This document shows positions 45,309-53,107 of a stretch of DNA of 64,000 bases, in pieces. The notes under the pieces were generated by a model. That model was not told the origin of the DNA, searched no databases, and saw only the letters and a list, made by a program, of their open reading frames with translations. A program made the translations under genes and the position numbers. The DNA comes from JAJFJD01 sp965228695. GTDB lineage: Bacteria > Pseudomonadota > Alphaproteobacteria > UBA8366. Each line of letters begins with the position of its first letter. Position 1 is the stretch's first letter. Location: contig CBDDIB010000002.1 in the NCBI GenBank assembly GCA_965228695.1, positions 3,906,001-3,970,000 of the forward strand, given 5' to 3'.

Positions 45309-46469
45309 ATGCGCAATTGGATCAACCTGCCGCGAAGCGAGGGCGTTACCTCGCGCCAAGCCCATGTGGACCTGCCCGAAGGCACCTACGAGCGCGAAAT
45401 GGGACGCGAGGGATTCTTCGGCCCGGCAAGCCATATGTATCACCGCCGCCCGCCGACCGGGTGGACCGACTGGGAAGGACCGCTGCGCCCGCGCGCTTTC
45501 GATCTCACCCGGCTCGATGCCATGGCCGACAGTCCGTGGAACGCCGCGACCGTGCTGCACAATCCGCATATGCGCTATCGCTATTGGCGGACCAGCGGCG
45601 CGATGAACGCCCTGGCGCGCAACGCGGACGGCGACGACCTGCTGTTCATCCACCACGGTACCGGCGCTTTGTTCTGCGACTACGGGCATCTGCGGATCGA
45701 AGCCGGCGACTACATCGTCGTGCCGCGCGGCACGCTGTGGCGGACCGAGTTCGAGGACGATGCGGCCGTCCTGCTGATCGAGGCCACCAACGGCGCGTAT
45801 GGCTTACCGGAGAAGGGCTTGGTCGGGCCGCACGCGATATTCGATCCGGCGATGCTCGACACCCCGGCCCTCGACGAGCCGTTTCGGGCCCAGCAAACGC
45901 CGGACGGACAGGAAGAGGTCTGGCGCATCGAGATCAAGCGTGGCGATGTAATTTCGACCGTGACCTATCCCTACAACCCCTTGGACGCCGTCGGCTGGCG
46001 CGGCAATCTGGCGCCGGTGCGCATCAACGTGCGGGATATCCGTCCGCTGGTCAGCCCGCGCTATCACCTGCCGCCGTCCGCGCATACGACCTTCGTCGCG
46101 GATCGCTTCGTCGTCTGCACTTTCGTGCCACGGCCGATCGAGTCCGACCCGGACGCGCTGAAAATCCCGTTCTTCCACAACAATGACGATTACGACGAAG
46201 TGATCTTCTATCACCGCGGCGACTTCTTCAGCCGCGACGATATCGACCCCGGCATGGTGACGTTTCATCCCGCAGGCTTCACCCACGGCCCGCATCCGGG
46301 CGCGCTGGAAGGCATGCTGAAGGCCCGCAGGGCCGAGACAGACGAATATGCGGTGATGGTGGATGCGCGCGACGCCCTGACCGTCGGCGACCTGTCGGCG
46401 GGTGTCGAAAACCCGGACTACGTCATGTCGTGGCGCCCACGTCCCGACAACGAGGAGGCGGCAGACTAG
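45309..46469 (+). CDS. hmgA: Homogentisate 1,2-dioxygenase
   Basis: A 386-residue cupin-fold ring-cleavage dioxygenase, somewhat shorter than the 430-445 residues of classical HmgA. Family text includes HMYHRRPPTGWTDWEGPLRPR and the C-terminal iron-site region DEVIFYHRGDFFSRDDIDPGMVTFHPAGFTHGPHPG, with several His and the Glu of the metal-binding cluster. It cleaves homogentisate to maleylacetoacetate. It follows phhA by 16 bp and precedes the hydrolase by 3 bp, so its role in the operon is clear even though the sequence is divergent. Confidence 0.87.
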   Translation: MRNWINLPRSEGVTSRQAHVDLPEGTYEREMGREGFFGPASHMYHRRPPTGWTDWEGPLRPRAFDLTRLDAMADSPWNAATVLHNPHMRYRYWRTSGAMNALARNADGDDLLFIHHGTGALFCDYGHLRIEAGDYIVVPRGTLWRTEFEDDAAVLLIEATNGAYGLPEKGLVGPHAIFDPAMLDTPALDEPFRAQQTPDGQEEVWRIEIKRGDVISTVTYPYNPLDAVGWRGNLAPVRINVRDIRPLVSPRYHLPPSAHTTFVADRFVVCTFVPRPIESDPDALKIPFFHNNDDYDEVIFYHRGDFFSRDDIDPGMVTFHPAGFTHGPHPGALEGMLKARRAETDEYAVMVDARDALTVGDLSAGVENPDYVMSWRPRPDNEEAAD

Positions 46470-46472
46470 GCA

Positions 46473-47453
46473 ATGAAGCTCGCGACCCTCAAGAACGGGA
46501 CACGCGACGGACGTCTGGTCGTCGTCGATGACGCGCTCGAACGCTGCGCCCCCGCGATCGGCATCGCCGCCACCTTGCAGGCGGCGCTCGACGATTGGTC
46601 AACCGCCGAACCCGCACTGCAAACATTGGCTCATAGACTGAACGGCGGGAAGATCGACAGCGCCGAGCCATTCAGCGGTGCGATCTGCGAGTCCCCCCTG
46701 CCCCGCGCCTACCAATTCGCGGACGGCTCCGCCTTCCTCAACCACATGGAGTTGGTGCGAAAGGCGCGCGGCGCGGACATGCCGGAAAGTCTGTATACCG
46801 ACCCGTTGATGTATCAGGGCCTGTCCGACGGTTTTCTCGGTCCCTGCGACGACATCGCCCTATCAGATGAGAGCTGGGGCATCGACTTCGAGGCCGAGAT
46901 CGCCGTCATCATCGACGACGTGCCGATGGGCGCGACGCCGGAGGAGGCAAGCGCGCATATCAAACTGGTGTTGCTGTGCAACGACGTCAGCCTGCGCACC
47001 CTGGTGCCGGGCGAAATCGCCAAGGGATTCGGTTTCTTCCAGAGCAAGCCCGCCAGTGCCTTTTCGCCGGTCGCCGTCACGCCCGCAGCGCTCGGCAGCG
47101 CCTGGGACGGCGCGCGGCTGCACCTGCCGCTGCGGAGTTTCGTGAACGGCGCGGAAGTCGGGCGCCCCGATGGCGGCACCGACATGACCTTCGGCTTCGA
47201 CGAACTGATCGCCCATGCCGCCCGCACGCGCAGGCTCGGCGCGGGGACGGTCATCGGATCGGGCACCGTATCGAACAAGGATCGATCCGCCGGATCGTCC
47301 TGCCTCGCCGAGGTCCGCACGATCGAAACGCTGGAACATGGCGAACCGCGCACGCCCTTTCTCAAACACAACGACCGGATCCGCATCGAGATGCAGGATG
47401 CGGCGGGTGCATCGATCTTCGGCGCCATCGATCAGCGCGTCGACACCGCCTAA
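46473..47453 (+). CDS. fahA: Fumarylacetoacetate hydrolase family protein
   Basis: A 326-residue FAH-fold enzyme. The metal motif D138-x-E140-x-E142 (IDFEAEIAVI) and D171 (CNDVSLR) are intact, as is SKPASAFSPVAVTP. It should hydrolyse fumarylacetoacetate to fumarate and acetoacetate, finishing tyrosine degradation; a role on maleylacetoacetate is possible because no isomerase is present. It overlaps the terminator hairpin by its stop codon. It lies 3 bp after hmgA. Confidence 0.9.
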   Translation: MKLATLKNGTRDGRLVVVDDALERCAPAIGIAATLQAALDDWSTAEPALQTLAHRLNGGKIDSAEPFSGAICESPLPRAYQFADGSAFLNHMELVRKARGADMPESLYTDPLMYQGLSDGFLGPCDDIALSDESWGIDFEAEIAVIIDDVPMGATPEEASAHIKLVLLCNDVSLRTLVPGEIAKGFGFFQSKPASAFSPVAVTPAALGSAWDGARLHLPLRSFVNGAEVGRPDGGTDMTFGFDELIAHAARTRRLGAGTVIGSGTVSNKDRSAGSSCLAEVRTIETLEHGEPRTPFLKHNDRIRIEMQDAAGASIFGAIDQRVDTA

Positions 47454-47480
47454 AAAAAGCGGCCTCCCGAAGGAGGCCGA
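47453..47480 (-). terminator. Intrinsic terminator of the TRAP operon
   Basis: Arms CGGCCTCC (47460-47467) and GGAGGCCG (47472-47479) pair perfectly round a CGAA loop. Read on the minus strand, the stem is followed by GCTTTTTTTA, a seven-T run, 35 bp after the dctP stop. On the plus strand it also lies directly after the fahA stop. Confidence 0.9.
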
Positions 47481-47514
47481 GTGCTTAGGAGGCTTTGGGA
47501 AATTCAGTTCCGGC

Positions 47515-48501
47515 TCAGAAGTCCTTCTTGCCGATCTCGACGACCGTCTTGTAGTCCTTCTCGCCCCAACGGGCCTTGCCTAACTTGTCGCGGACCTTCT
47601 GCGTCGCCGCGATGAACTCGGCCTTGTCCGGACGCGTCACGGTGATGCCCGCCGCCTTCATCTTGGCAAGCAGGTCCTTCTGCATCTTCGGCAGGGTATC
47701 GACGACAACCTTGCGGGATGCGGCCTGTGCCTTCTTGAACAGCTTTTGATCGGCCGCCGGCAGCTTGTTCCAAAAGGCGTCGCTGATCATCACGTAGGCC
47801 GGTTTGTCGATATAGTCGATCAGCGCGATCGCCTTCTGGACCTCGTAGAATTTCTGCGCATAGATCGTCTCGACCGGGTTTTCCTGCCCGTCGACGACGC
47901 CGGTCTGCAGCGCGGTGTAGACCTCCTTGAACGCCATCGGCGTCGGTTTCGCACCGAGCGCGGTGATCGATTCCACATAGTAGTCCCGCGTCGGCGTGCG
48001 CAGTTTCAGGCCCTTCATGTCGGCCATCGAGTTGATGACCTTGTTCGTGCTGATCTGGCGCGGGCTCCGCGGCAGGAATCCGAGAATGCGCACTTTGCGC
48101 TGCTTCACCAGTTTCTCGTTCCACTTCTGCCCGAGCGGGCTGGCGATGACGGCGGCATAGTTGCCGATTCCCTTCATCAGATACGGCAGGGCGAGATACT
48201 CGATCTCCTTGATTCCGGGATCGCCGCTGGCCATGATCTGCGTCGTGCCGAGTGCGAGCTGCGCCAGCATTTCGCGCGGCGTGCCGAGCTGATTTCCCGG
48301 ATAGATCTTGACGTCGTATTTGCCCTTGGACTCGGCCTCCAGGACCTCCTTGAACTTCACCGCGCCGTTGTACTGCGGCTCGCCTTTCTTCGCCCAGAGC
48401 CCGTAACGCACCTCGGCGGCCTGCGCCCCCGCGGCAATCATGCCCAGCAGCCCGGTGGATACCGTCAGGGCCGCGATTCTTAAGATGGATGTCCTCTTCA
48501 T
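47515..48501 (-). CDS. dctP: TRAP transporter substrate-binding protein (DctP family)
   Basis: A 328-residue periplasmic binding protein. The signal peptide is about 1-28, with hydrophobic core and AQAAEVRYG near cleavage. Family marks are KGKYDVKIYPGNQLGTPREMLAQL, GLKLRTPTRDYYVE and the carboxylate-binding PTPMAFKEVYTALQTGVVDGQENPVETIYAQKFYEVQK, with the conserved Arg of LRTPTR. It captures an organic acid for the DctQ/DctM permease. It is the last gene of the operon, 14 bp after the creatininase-like gene. Confidence 0.93.
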   Translation of the reverse strand: MKRTSILRIAALTVSTGLLGMIAAGAQAAEVRYGLWAKKGEPQYNGAVKFKEVLEAESKGKYDVKIYPGNQLGTPREMLAQLALGTTQIMASGDPGIKEIEYLALPYLMKGIGNYAAVIASPLGQKWNEKLVKQRKVRILGFLPRSPRQISTNKVINSMADMKGLKLRTPTRDYYVESITALGAKPTPMAFKEVYTALQTGVVDGQENPVETIYAQKFYEVQKAIALIDYIDKPAYVMISDAFWNKLPAADQKLFKKAQAASRKVVVDTLPKMQKDLLAKMKAAGITVTRPDKAEFIAATQKVRDKLGKARWGEKDYKTVVEIGKKDF

Positions 48502-48515
48502 GACAGTTCTCCCTT

Positions 48516-49313
48516 CTATCGCACGCGTGTTTCCACGCTTTTCAGATGGTCGATGAACGCAACGGTGAATTCAACGATGTATTCGGTGACCTTTTCGCCG
48601 ATCTCGGGCGACGATTGAGTCGGGTCGCCGCCCGCGACACCGTTGTCGCACCGGTCGGTGATGTCGACGGCGACGTTGATGTCGACGCCCTGGAATTTGA
48701 CCGCGTTCAGGCCGGCGGTCGGCAAACCAATCAATTCGCCGGGCGTTCCCGCCGGCTCCGCCAGATCCATCCGCATCAAATCCGGGAACAGGTGCATATA
48801 GACCGACGTCAGCGGGTCGCCGCCGTGGCCGAACGCCTTGGTTCCGAGTTCGGGATGAAACTCCTGCCATTTTTCCGGCGTCATCAACCGCCAGACGTTG
48901 ATGCAGGGAATCATCACGCCGCGTTCCTCCTTGATCTTGCGGATTGTCTGGTCGATCAGCGGGAAATTCCCGCTATGGCCATTGAACACCACCAGATGGT
49001 CGAGGTCGTGGTTCAGGAAGTTCTCGCAGATGTCCCACAGGACGTTCTTGAAGGTATCCGGGCGCAAGGCGATTCCGCCGGGGATCGGCCGGAAATAGTC
49101 CGCGTAGCCGAACGGCATCGTCGGCGCGGCGATCGCCCCCGAGCGTTCGGCGATGGTATCGGCGATCGCCTCGGTCAACATCCAATCGCCCATCGGCGCC
49201 ATGGGTCCCTGTTCTTCCTGCGACCCGAACGGCAGCAGGATCGTCGGGTTCTCGGGCAAACGTTCCTTGAACTCCATCCATGTCATGTCTTTCAGCAGAT
49301 GTTTCTTGGCCAT
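48516..49313 (-). CDS. Creatininase-family protein with altered metal site
   Basis: A 265-residue protein of the creatinine amidohydrolase fold. The first motif reads GSQEEQGPMAPMGDW where the family norm is GSTEQHGPHLPLGTD: the Glu (E33) stays, the next ligand His is Q35, and the Asp has shifted. NGHSGN is retained, but the late HAG..ETS motif is GHGGDPLTS, losing its Glu. So metal binding or catalysis may differ from creatininase. GGAG precedes the ATG. It sits between dctM (13 bp) and dctP (14 bp), tying it to the imported substrate. Confidence 0.85.
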   Translation of the reverse strand: MAKKHLLKDMTWMEFKERLPENPTILLPFGSQEEQGPMAPMGDWMLTEAIADTIAERSGAIAAPTMPFGYADYFRPIPGGIALRPDTFKNVLWDICENFLNHDLDHLVVFNGHSGNFPLIDQTIRKIKEERGVMIPCINVWRLMTPEKWQEFHPELGTKAFGHGGDPLTSVYMHLFPDLMRMDLAEPAGTPGELIGLPTAGLNAVKFQGVDINVAVDITDRCDNGVAGGDPTQSSPEIGEKVTEYIVEFTVAFIDHLKSVETRVR

Positions 49314-49326
49314 CGTCTCCGTCCAA

Positions 49327-50616
49327 TCACTTGATGCCTGGTCCGAACACCATGTTGGGTATCCAAAGGCTGAGTTGCGGGAACGCCGCGATAATCACCA
49401 CGGCTACGAAAAGCGGCACGTAATACGGCGCCATCGCGCGCACCATGCGGTTGAACGGCACCTGCGCGATATCCTGGGCAATGAATAACAGCACCCCGAC
49501 CGGCGGCGTCCCGCCCCCGATAATCAACACGAAGATCATCAGCACGCCGAAATGCACCGGATCGATCCCGAAGCTCATGACCACCGGAACCAGGATCGGC
49601 GTCAGCACGATCTCCGCCGATGACGCCACCATGAACAGGCCGACCAGCAATAGAAACACCACCATCAACGCCAGGATGGCGTAACGATCGGTGGTGAATT
49701 CGCTCAGGAAGCCTGCGATCTGCTGCGGCACCTGCTCGCGGATGAGGATCCAACTGAAGGTCGACGCGATCGCGACGATGATCAGAACCCGCACCGTCCC
49801 CCAGGACACGGTCAGCAGCGTCCGCCAGATTTCGACCGGCCCGACGTTGCGGTAGACGAGCAAACCCAGGGTAAGGCCGTACAACACCGCGACGGCCGCC
49901 GCTTCGGTCGGGGTGAAGACGCCGGACAGGATGCCGCCGACGATGATCATCGGAAAGAAGACCGCCGGCGCCCCTTTCCAGGTGGCGCGCGCCGCCTCGC
50001 CCATCGTCGCGCGGGGATAGCGGGGATATCCCCGCTTTTTGGACAGGTACCAGGTAAATATCATCTGCACGATGATCACGGTGACGCCGGGCAAGATTCC
50101 CGCCAGCAGCAACCGGCCGATCGACACGTCGGCGAGCGCGCCGTAGATCACCATGCCGATACTGGGGGGAATGATCGGCCCGACCATGGCGGACGCCACC
50201 GTGACAGCCGCCGCAAATTCGGGCGGATAGCCTTCCTTTTTCATGCCGGGGATCAACACCGACCCGAGCGCCGCCGTGTCCGCCGTCGCCGAACCCGACA
50301 TCCCGGCGAAGATCATCGAAGCGAAGATGTTGACCTGCGCCAGTCCGCCATGGATGTGACCGACGAGCGCCTTCGACATGGCGATAATCTTGTCCGTCAG
50401 CTTGCAGGCATTCATCAATTCGCCGGCGAGGTAAAAGAACGGAATCGCCAGGATCAAAAAAGAATCGACCGCCGTCGTCATGCGTTGCGCGACCATGGAC
50501 AACGACGTGTCCGTCGCCAGCAGGAAGCCGACCGATGTCAGGCCCATGGCGAGAAACAACGGCATGCCGCACAAGATCAGGAAAACCAAGAGAAGCAGCA
50601 TCATGGTCAGCAGCAT
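49327..50616 (-). CDS. dctM: TRAP transporter large permease (DctM family)
   Basis: A 429-residue membrane protein with about 12 hydrophobic helices, including ILILVAIPFFYLAGELMNA-like and MSGSATADTAALGSVLIPGMKKEGYPPEFAAAVT segments that are hallmarks of DctM. The C-terminal half has IGGGTPPVGVLLFIAQDIAQVPFNRMVRAMAPYYVPL. It moves the substrate using a sodium gradient, with DctQ and the binding protein. It overlaps nothing, being 11 bp after dctQ and 13 bp before the creatininase-like gene. Confidence 0.95.
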   Translation of the reverse strand: MLLTMMLLLLVFLILCGMPLFLAMGLTSVGFLLATDTSLSMVAQRMTTAVDSFLILAIPFFYLAGELMNACKLTDKIIAMSKALVGHIHGGLAQVNIFASMIFAGMSGSATADTAALGSVLIPGMKKEGYPPEFAAAVTVASAMVGPIIPPSIGMVIYGALADVSIGRLLLAGILPGVTVIIVQMIFTWYLSKKRGYPRYPRATMGEAARATWKGAPAVFFPMIIVGGILSGVFTPTEAAAVAVLYGLTLGLLVYRNVGPVEIWRTLLTVSWGTVRVLIIVAIASTFSWILIREQVPQQIAGFLSEFTTDRYAILALMVVFLLLVGLFMVASSAEIVLTPILVPVVMSFGIDPVHFGVLMIFVLIIGGGTPPVGVLLFIAQDIAQVPFNRMVRAMAPYYVPLFVAVVIIAAFPQLSLWIPNMVFGPGIK

Positions 50617-50627
50617 GCGTCCGACCC

Positions 50628-51164
50628 TCAGATAGCGTCGGTCGTGTCGGATCCGTCGCCCGTCTTGGATTCACGGGGACGGCGGTAGAACCAACGCAAT
50701 AGGATGAACACGATCATGAGAATGCCACCGACGAATGCCGGGGCGCGCAGCACCGTATCCGGCAGATCGAGGGCGCCGCTGCCGACATACCAGCCAATTT
50801 CCAAGAGCGGAATGCTGTACCAGGCGAGTGCCGCAAGGAACCCGATGCCGACGACCGCATTGAAAATGCGCATGATACGGCGCAGGCCCGTTGGCAAGCG
50901 ATTGTACAAGACGTCTACGTTGAGATGACGGCCGTCCCAGCACACCACAGCGGCGCCGATGAACGTCATCCAGACCAGCAGTATCCGGACGACTTCCTCA
51001 CTCCAGACCAATGGGCTGTTAAGGATGAACCGGAAGGCGACCTGCGCAATCGTGAGCGTCACGATCGTCGCAAAGGCGATCCCAACAAGGATCCGCAAGG
51101 GCAGCGCGAAGTCGCGGAACTTCCGCTTAGAAGGCTTCGGGTCGGTTTCTGGATATTCCGTCAT
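50628..51164 (-). CDS. dctQ: TRAP transporter small permease (DctQ family)
   Basis: A 178-residue protein with four transmembrane helices. The family signature is VWSEEVVRILLVWMTFIGAAVVCWDGRHLNVDVL, with W-S-E-E and the following LxxWMTFxGAA. The start at 51164 is set by similarity; an upstream frame adds unrelated residues. It is the first gene of the operon. Confidence 0.9.
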   Translation of the reverse strand: MTEYPETDPKPSKRKFRDFALPLRILVGIAFATIVTLTIAQVAFRFILNSPLVWSEEVVRILLVWMTFIGAAVVCWDGRHLNVDVLYNRLPTGLRRIMRIFNAVVGIGFLAALAWYSIPLLEIGWYVGSGALDLPDTVLRAPAFVGGILMIVFILLRWFYRRPRESKTGDGSDTTDAI

Positions 51165-51562
51165 GATGCCCCGCAAAACACCGCAGGGCACAGACTTCGC
51201 CGAATTGCGCCGCCCCCATCGCGGTATCAAGGCAGGTCGGCGCGATTGAAGCGGCACCGGACCCGTTATTGATTGATCGGGAAAGGATATCGACGGGCAA
51301 AAAGACCGTCAATTTATTTTCGTTTATCTATATTTTTTCGAATATAAATTGAAAATCTCGACGGCGCCCTTGGCGGGCGAACCACGTTACCGGAGATTCC
51401 AAAGATGTGAGGCAATTGGCGGCGGCCAAAAAACTGCGGCGGAGATAGTGCTGCTCCCACCGCAACACTATGCCCGCCGCATCCCCTTTGTGCCGATGTT
51501 CGGCGTCTTGGCGTAAGAACCAAGTGCCCCTGCGCGTTACCGCTGCAGCGGCGAATGCCGTA
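51165..51562. other. Intergenic region upstream of the TRAP operon
   Basis: A 398-bp gap that should hold the dctQ promoter on the minus strand and the 3' end of the secreted-protein gene. An AT-rich stretch (about 51310-51358) stands out from GC-rich flanks. No convincing operator, hairpin or small gene was found. Confidence 0.5.
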
Positions 51563-51901
51563 TCAGGTCGCGTCCGCCGGGAGCTTCGGTTGAGCCGAGC
51601 TCTGCTGGCCTTTCGGCTGGCCGGTGGATTTCCATCCTTCCCAGTCCTCGCCGGACCCGAGCAAACAGGTCGGACCGCCAGGCACCGTCAACAACAAGGT
51701 CCAACTTCCCGTCATCGCGGTGAACAGTTCGACGAGGCCGCCGTTGCCGGAGAGGCCGGCTGCCGTCTTCTGTTCCTGATGGCCGTTTTCAAGCGCTTTC
51801 ACGATTTCCACCCGTTCGCCACAAACCATCTGGGCTTGGGCCGGCGCTGTCCCCATCGCCGCGTATGCGACTGCTGCCACCAAAACCATCGAGCGCATCA
51901 T
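51563..51901 (-). CDS. Hypothetical secreted protein
   Basis: A 112-residue protein with a Sec signal peptide (SMVLVAAVAYAAMGTAPAQA, cleavage near residue 23). The mature part has two cysteines that could form one disulfide (CGERVEIV and PTCLLG), a Gly-rich middle and a polar C-terminal tail ending QSSAQPKLPADAT. AAAGGAGGG precedes the start. The VEIVKALENGHQEQKTAAGLSGNGGLVELF part resembles small periplasmic proteins of unknown function in related bacteria. No role can be assigned. Confidence 0.7.
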   Translation of the reverse strand: MMRSMVLVAAVAYAAMGTAPAQAQMVCGERVEIVKALENGHQEQKTAAGLSGNGGLVELFTAMTGSWTLLLTVPGGPTCLLGSGEDWEGWKSTGQPKGQQSSAQPKLPADAT

Positions 51902-52140
51902 AACGCCCTCCTTTCCGCGAGGTCCTATCGACCCCACCGCTAAGTTGCCACCTCTCCCTGTTTGTTTAGGTCTTTCGACTTCGAGCCTTCGGAAATAATT
52001 ATCTTAAATTTTATAAATACCGAAGACTTCGATCAGCACTAAATAGATAAACTAAAAACGAAACCCAGCGTCTTTCTTTACCAGCACGCGACCTAATTTT
52101 GTCAACATTATGCCGATATAGCCACATTAAGTACATAGTG

Positions 52141-52177
52141 TTAAATCATGCTTAAGTAATCCTTAGCATTTACTTAA
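52141..52177. promoter_or_regulatory. Two adjacent CtrA-like boxes
   Basis: TTAA-N7-TTAA is exact at 52141-52155 (spacer ATCATGC). A second copy TTAG-N7-TTAA lies at 52163-52177 (spacer CATTTAC). CtrA, the alphaproteobacterial cell-cycle regulator, binds TTAA-N7-TTAA. The pair lies between the secreted-protein gene (240 bp away) and the GST gene (176 bp away). AT-rich DNA makes chance matches likely, so support is moderate. Confidence 0.4.
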
Positions 52178-52302
52178 ACTTCCCGATATCGACAGGTCAG
52201 GTCAGCCGCCAATGTGGATCCCGTATGGGCTTCCGCAGATCTGAACGGGCAAATCCAGTGCGAACCCACAGAGAATCCTGTGCAAATCTGCAAATCCAGT
52301 TT

Positions 52303-52322
52303 GAATCATTCGCGAATGGTTC
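52303..52322. promoter_or_regulatory. 20-bp palindrome before the GST-like gene
   Basis: GAATCATTCGCGAATGGTTC is symmetric at 9 of 10 pairs, with a perfect 12-bp core CATTCGCGAATG. It ends 31 bp before the ATG at 52353, where a repressor would overlap the promoter or 5' leader. No regulator gene lies next to it. Confidence 0.5.
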
Positions 52323-52352
52323 AGGGCCGGTACCACCCGCTACGATCCGGTC

Positions 52353-53045
52353 ATGCCGACACCGTCCCAGCACCCCCGGATTGAACTCGTCAGCCACATC
52401 CTGTGCCCTTACGTGCAGCGTGCGGTCATCACGTTGACCGAGAAGGACATCCCGCACGACCGCACCTATATCGACCTGGCGGACAAACCCGCCTGGTTTC
52501 GGGACATCTCGCCGCTCGGCAAGGTTCCGGTGCTGCGGATCGGGCCGGAGGTCCTGTTCGAGTCGGCCGTCATCTGCGAATTCCTGAACGAAACAACGCC
52601 CGGATCGCTGCATCCCGGCGACCCTCTCATCAAGGCGCGCCATCGTGCCTGGATCGAGTTCGCGTCGAACATGTTGGACACCATCGCCGGCCTCTACAAC
52701 GCACCGGACGAGGCGCGCTATCGGGACAAGCGCGACACCCTTCGCGACCGGCTCGTCTGGCTCGAGAACAATCTGACAGGCGGTCCGTATTTCGACGGCA
52801 GCCGCTTTCGTCTGGTGGATGCCGCTTTCGGTCCGATGTTCCGGTATTTCGAGGTCATCGACGGATTTGCGCCGTTGGGCTTGTTCGACGAACTCCCGAA
52901 AGCCACGGCCTGGCGGGCCGCTGTTGCGCAACGTCCCTCAGTGCAAAACGCGGTAACGGCGGACTATCCCGCCCTGCTCCGTAAATTCCTAGGGCGCCGC
53001 GGCAGCCATCTTTCGACCCTGATCCCTAGAGAGACGGCATCCTGA
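52353..53045 (+). CDS. Glutathione S-transferase family protein (omega/lambda-like)
   Basis: A 230-residue GST. The N-terminal thioredoxin domain has ISHILCPYVQRAVITLTEKDIPH, where CPYVQR is the Cys-type active site of omega/lambda GSTs and glutaredoxin-like GSTs. GKVPVLRIGPEVLFESAVICEFLNE is the glutathione-binding strand. The helical C-terminal half ends LRKFLGRRG. It is not the zeta-class maleylacetoacetate isomerase expected for the tyrosine operon. The ATG is preceded by the palindrome at 52303-52322. Confidence 0.88.
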   Translation: MPTPSQHPRIELVSHILCPYVQRAVITLTEKDIPHDRTYIDLADKPAWFRDISPLGKVPVLRIGPEVLFESAVICEFLNETTPGSLHPGDPLIKARHRAWIEFASNMLDTIAGLYNAPDEARYRDKRDTLRDRLVWLENNLTGGPYFDGSRFRLVDAAFGPMFRYFEVIDGFAPLGLFDELPKATAWRAAVAQRPSVQNAVTADYPALLRKFLGRRGSHLSTLIPRETAS

Positions 53046-53107
53046 CGCACGCTAACAGCGCGGCTTCGGTTTTGACCCGTTCAAGGCACGAAGCTAGAGT
53101 CGATGCT

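Larger units (their letters stand above)
51902..52352. other. AT-rich intergenic region between divergent genes
   Basis: A 451-bp gap whose first 250 bp are strongly AT-rich against about 64% GC genes. It contains CtrA-like boxes (52141-52177), two copies of GCAAATCCAGT (52249 and 52287 area) and a 20-bp palindrome (52303-52322) just before the GST gene. No open frame of note. Confidence 0.6.

Noticed and set aside
52353..53045. Candidate maleylacetoacetate isomerase for the tyrosine operon.
   Set aside because: Its active site reads CPYVQR as in omega/lambda GSTs; the zeta-class SSCxxR-type motif is missing and it lies outside the operon.
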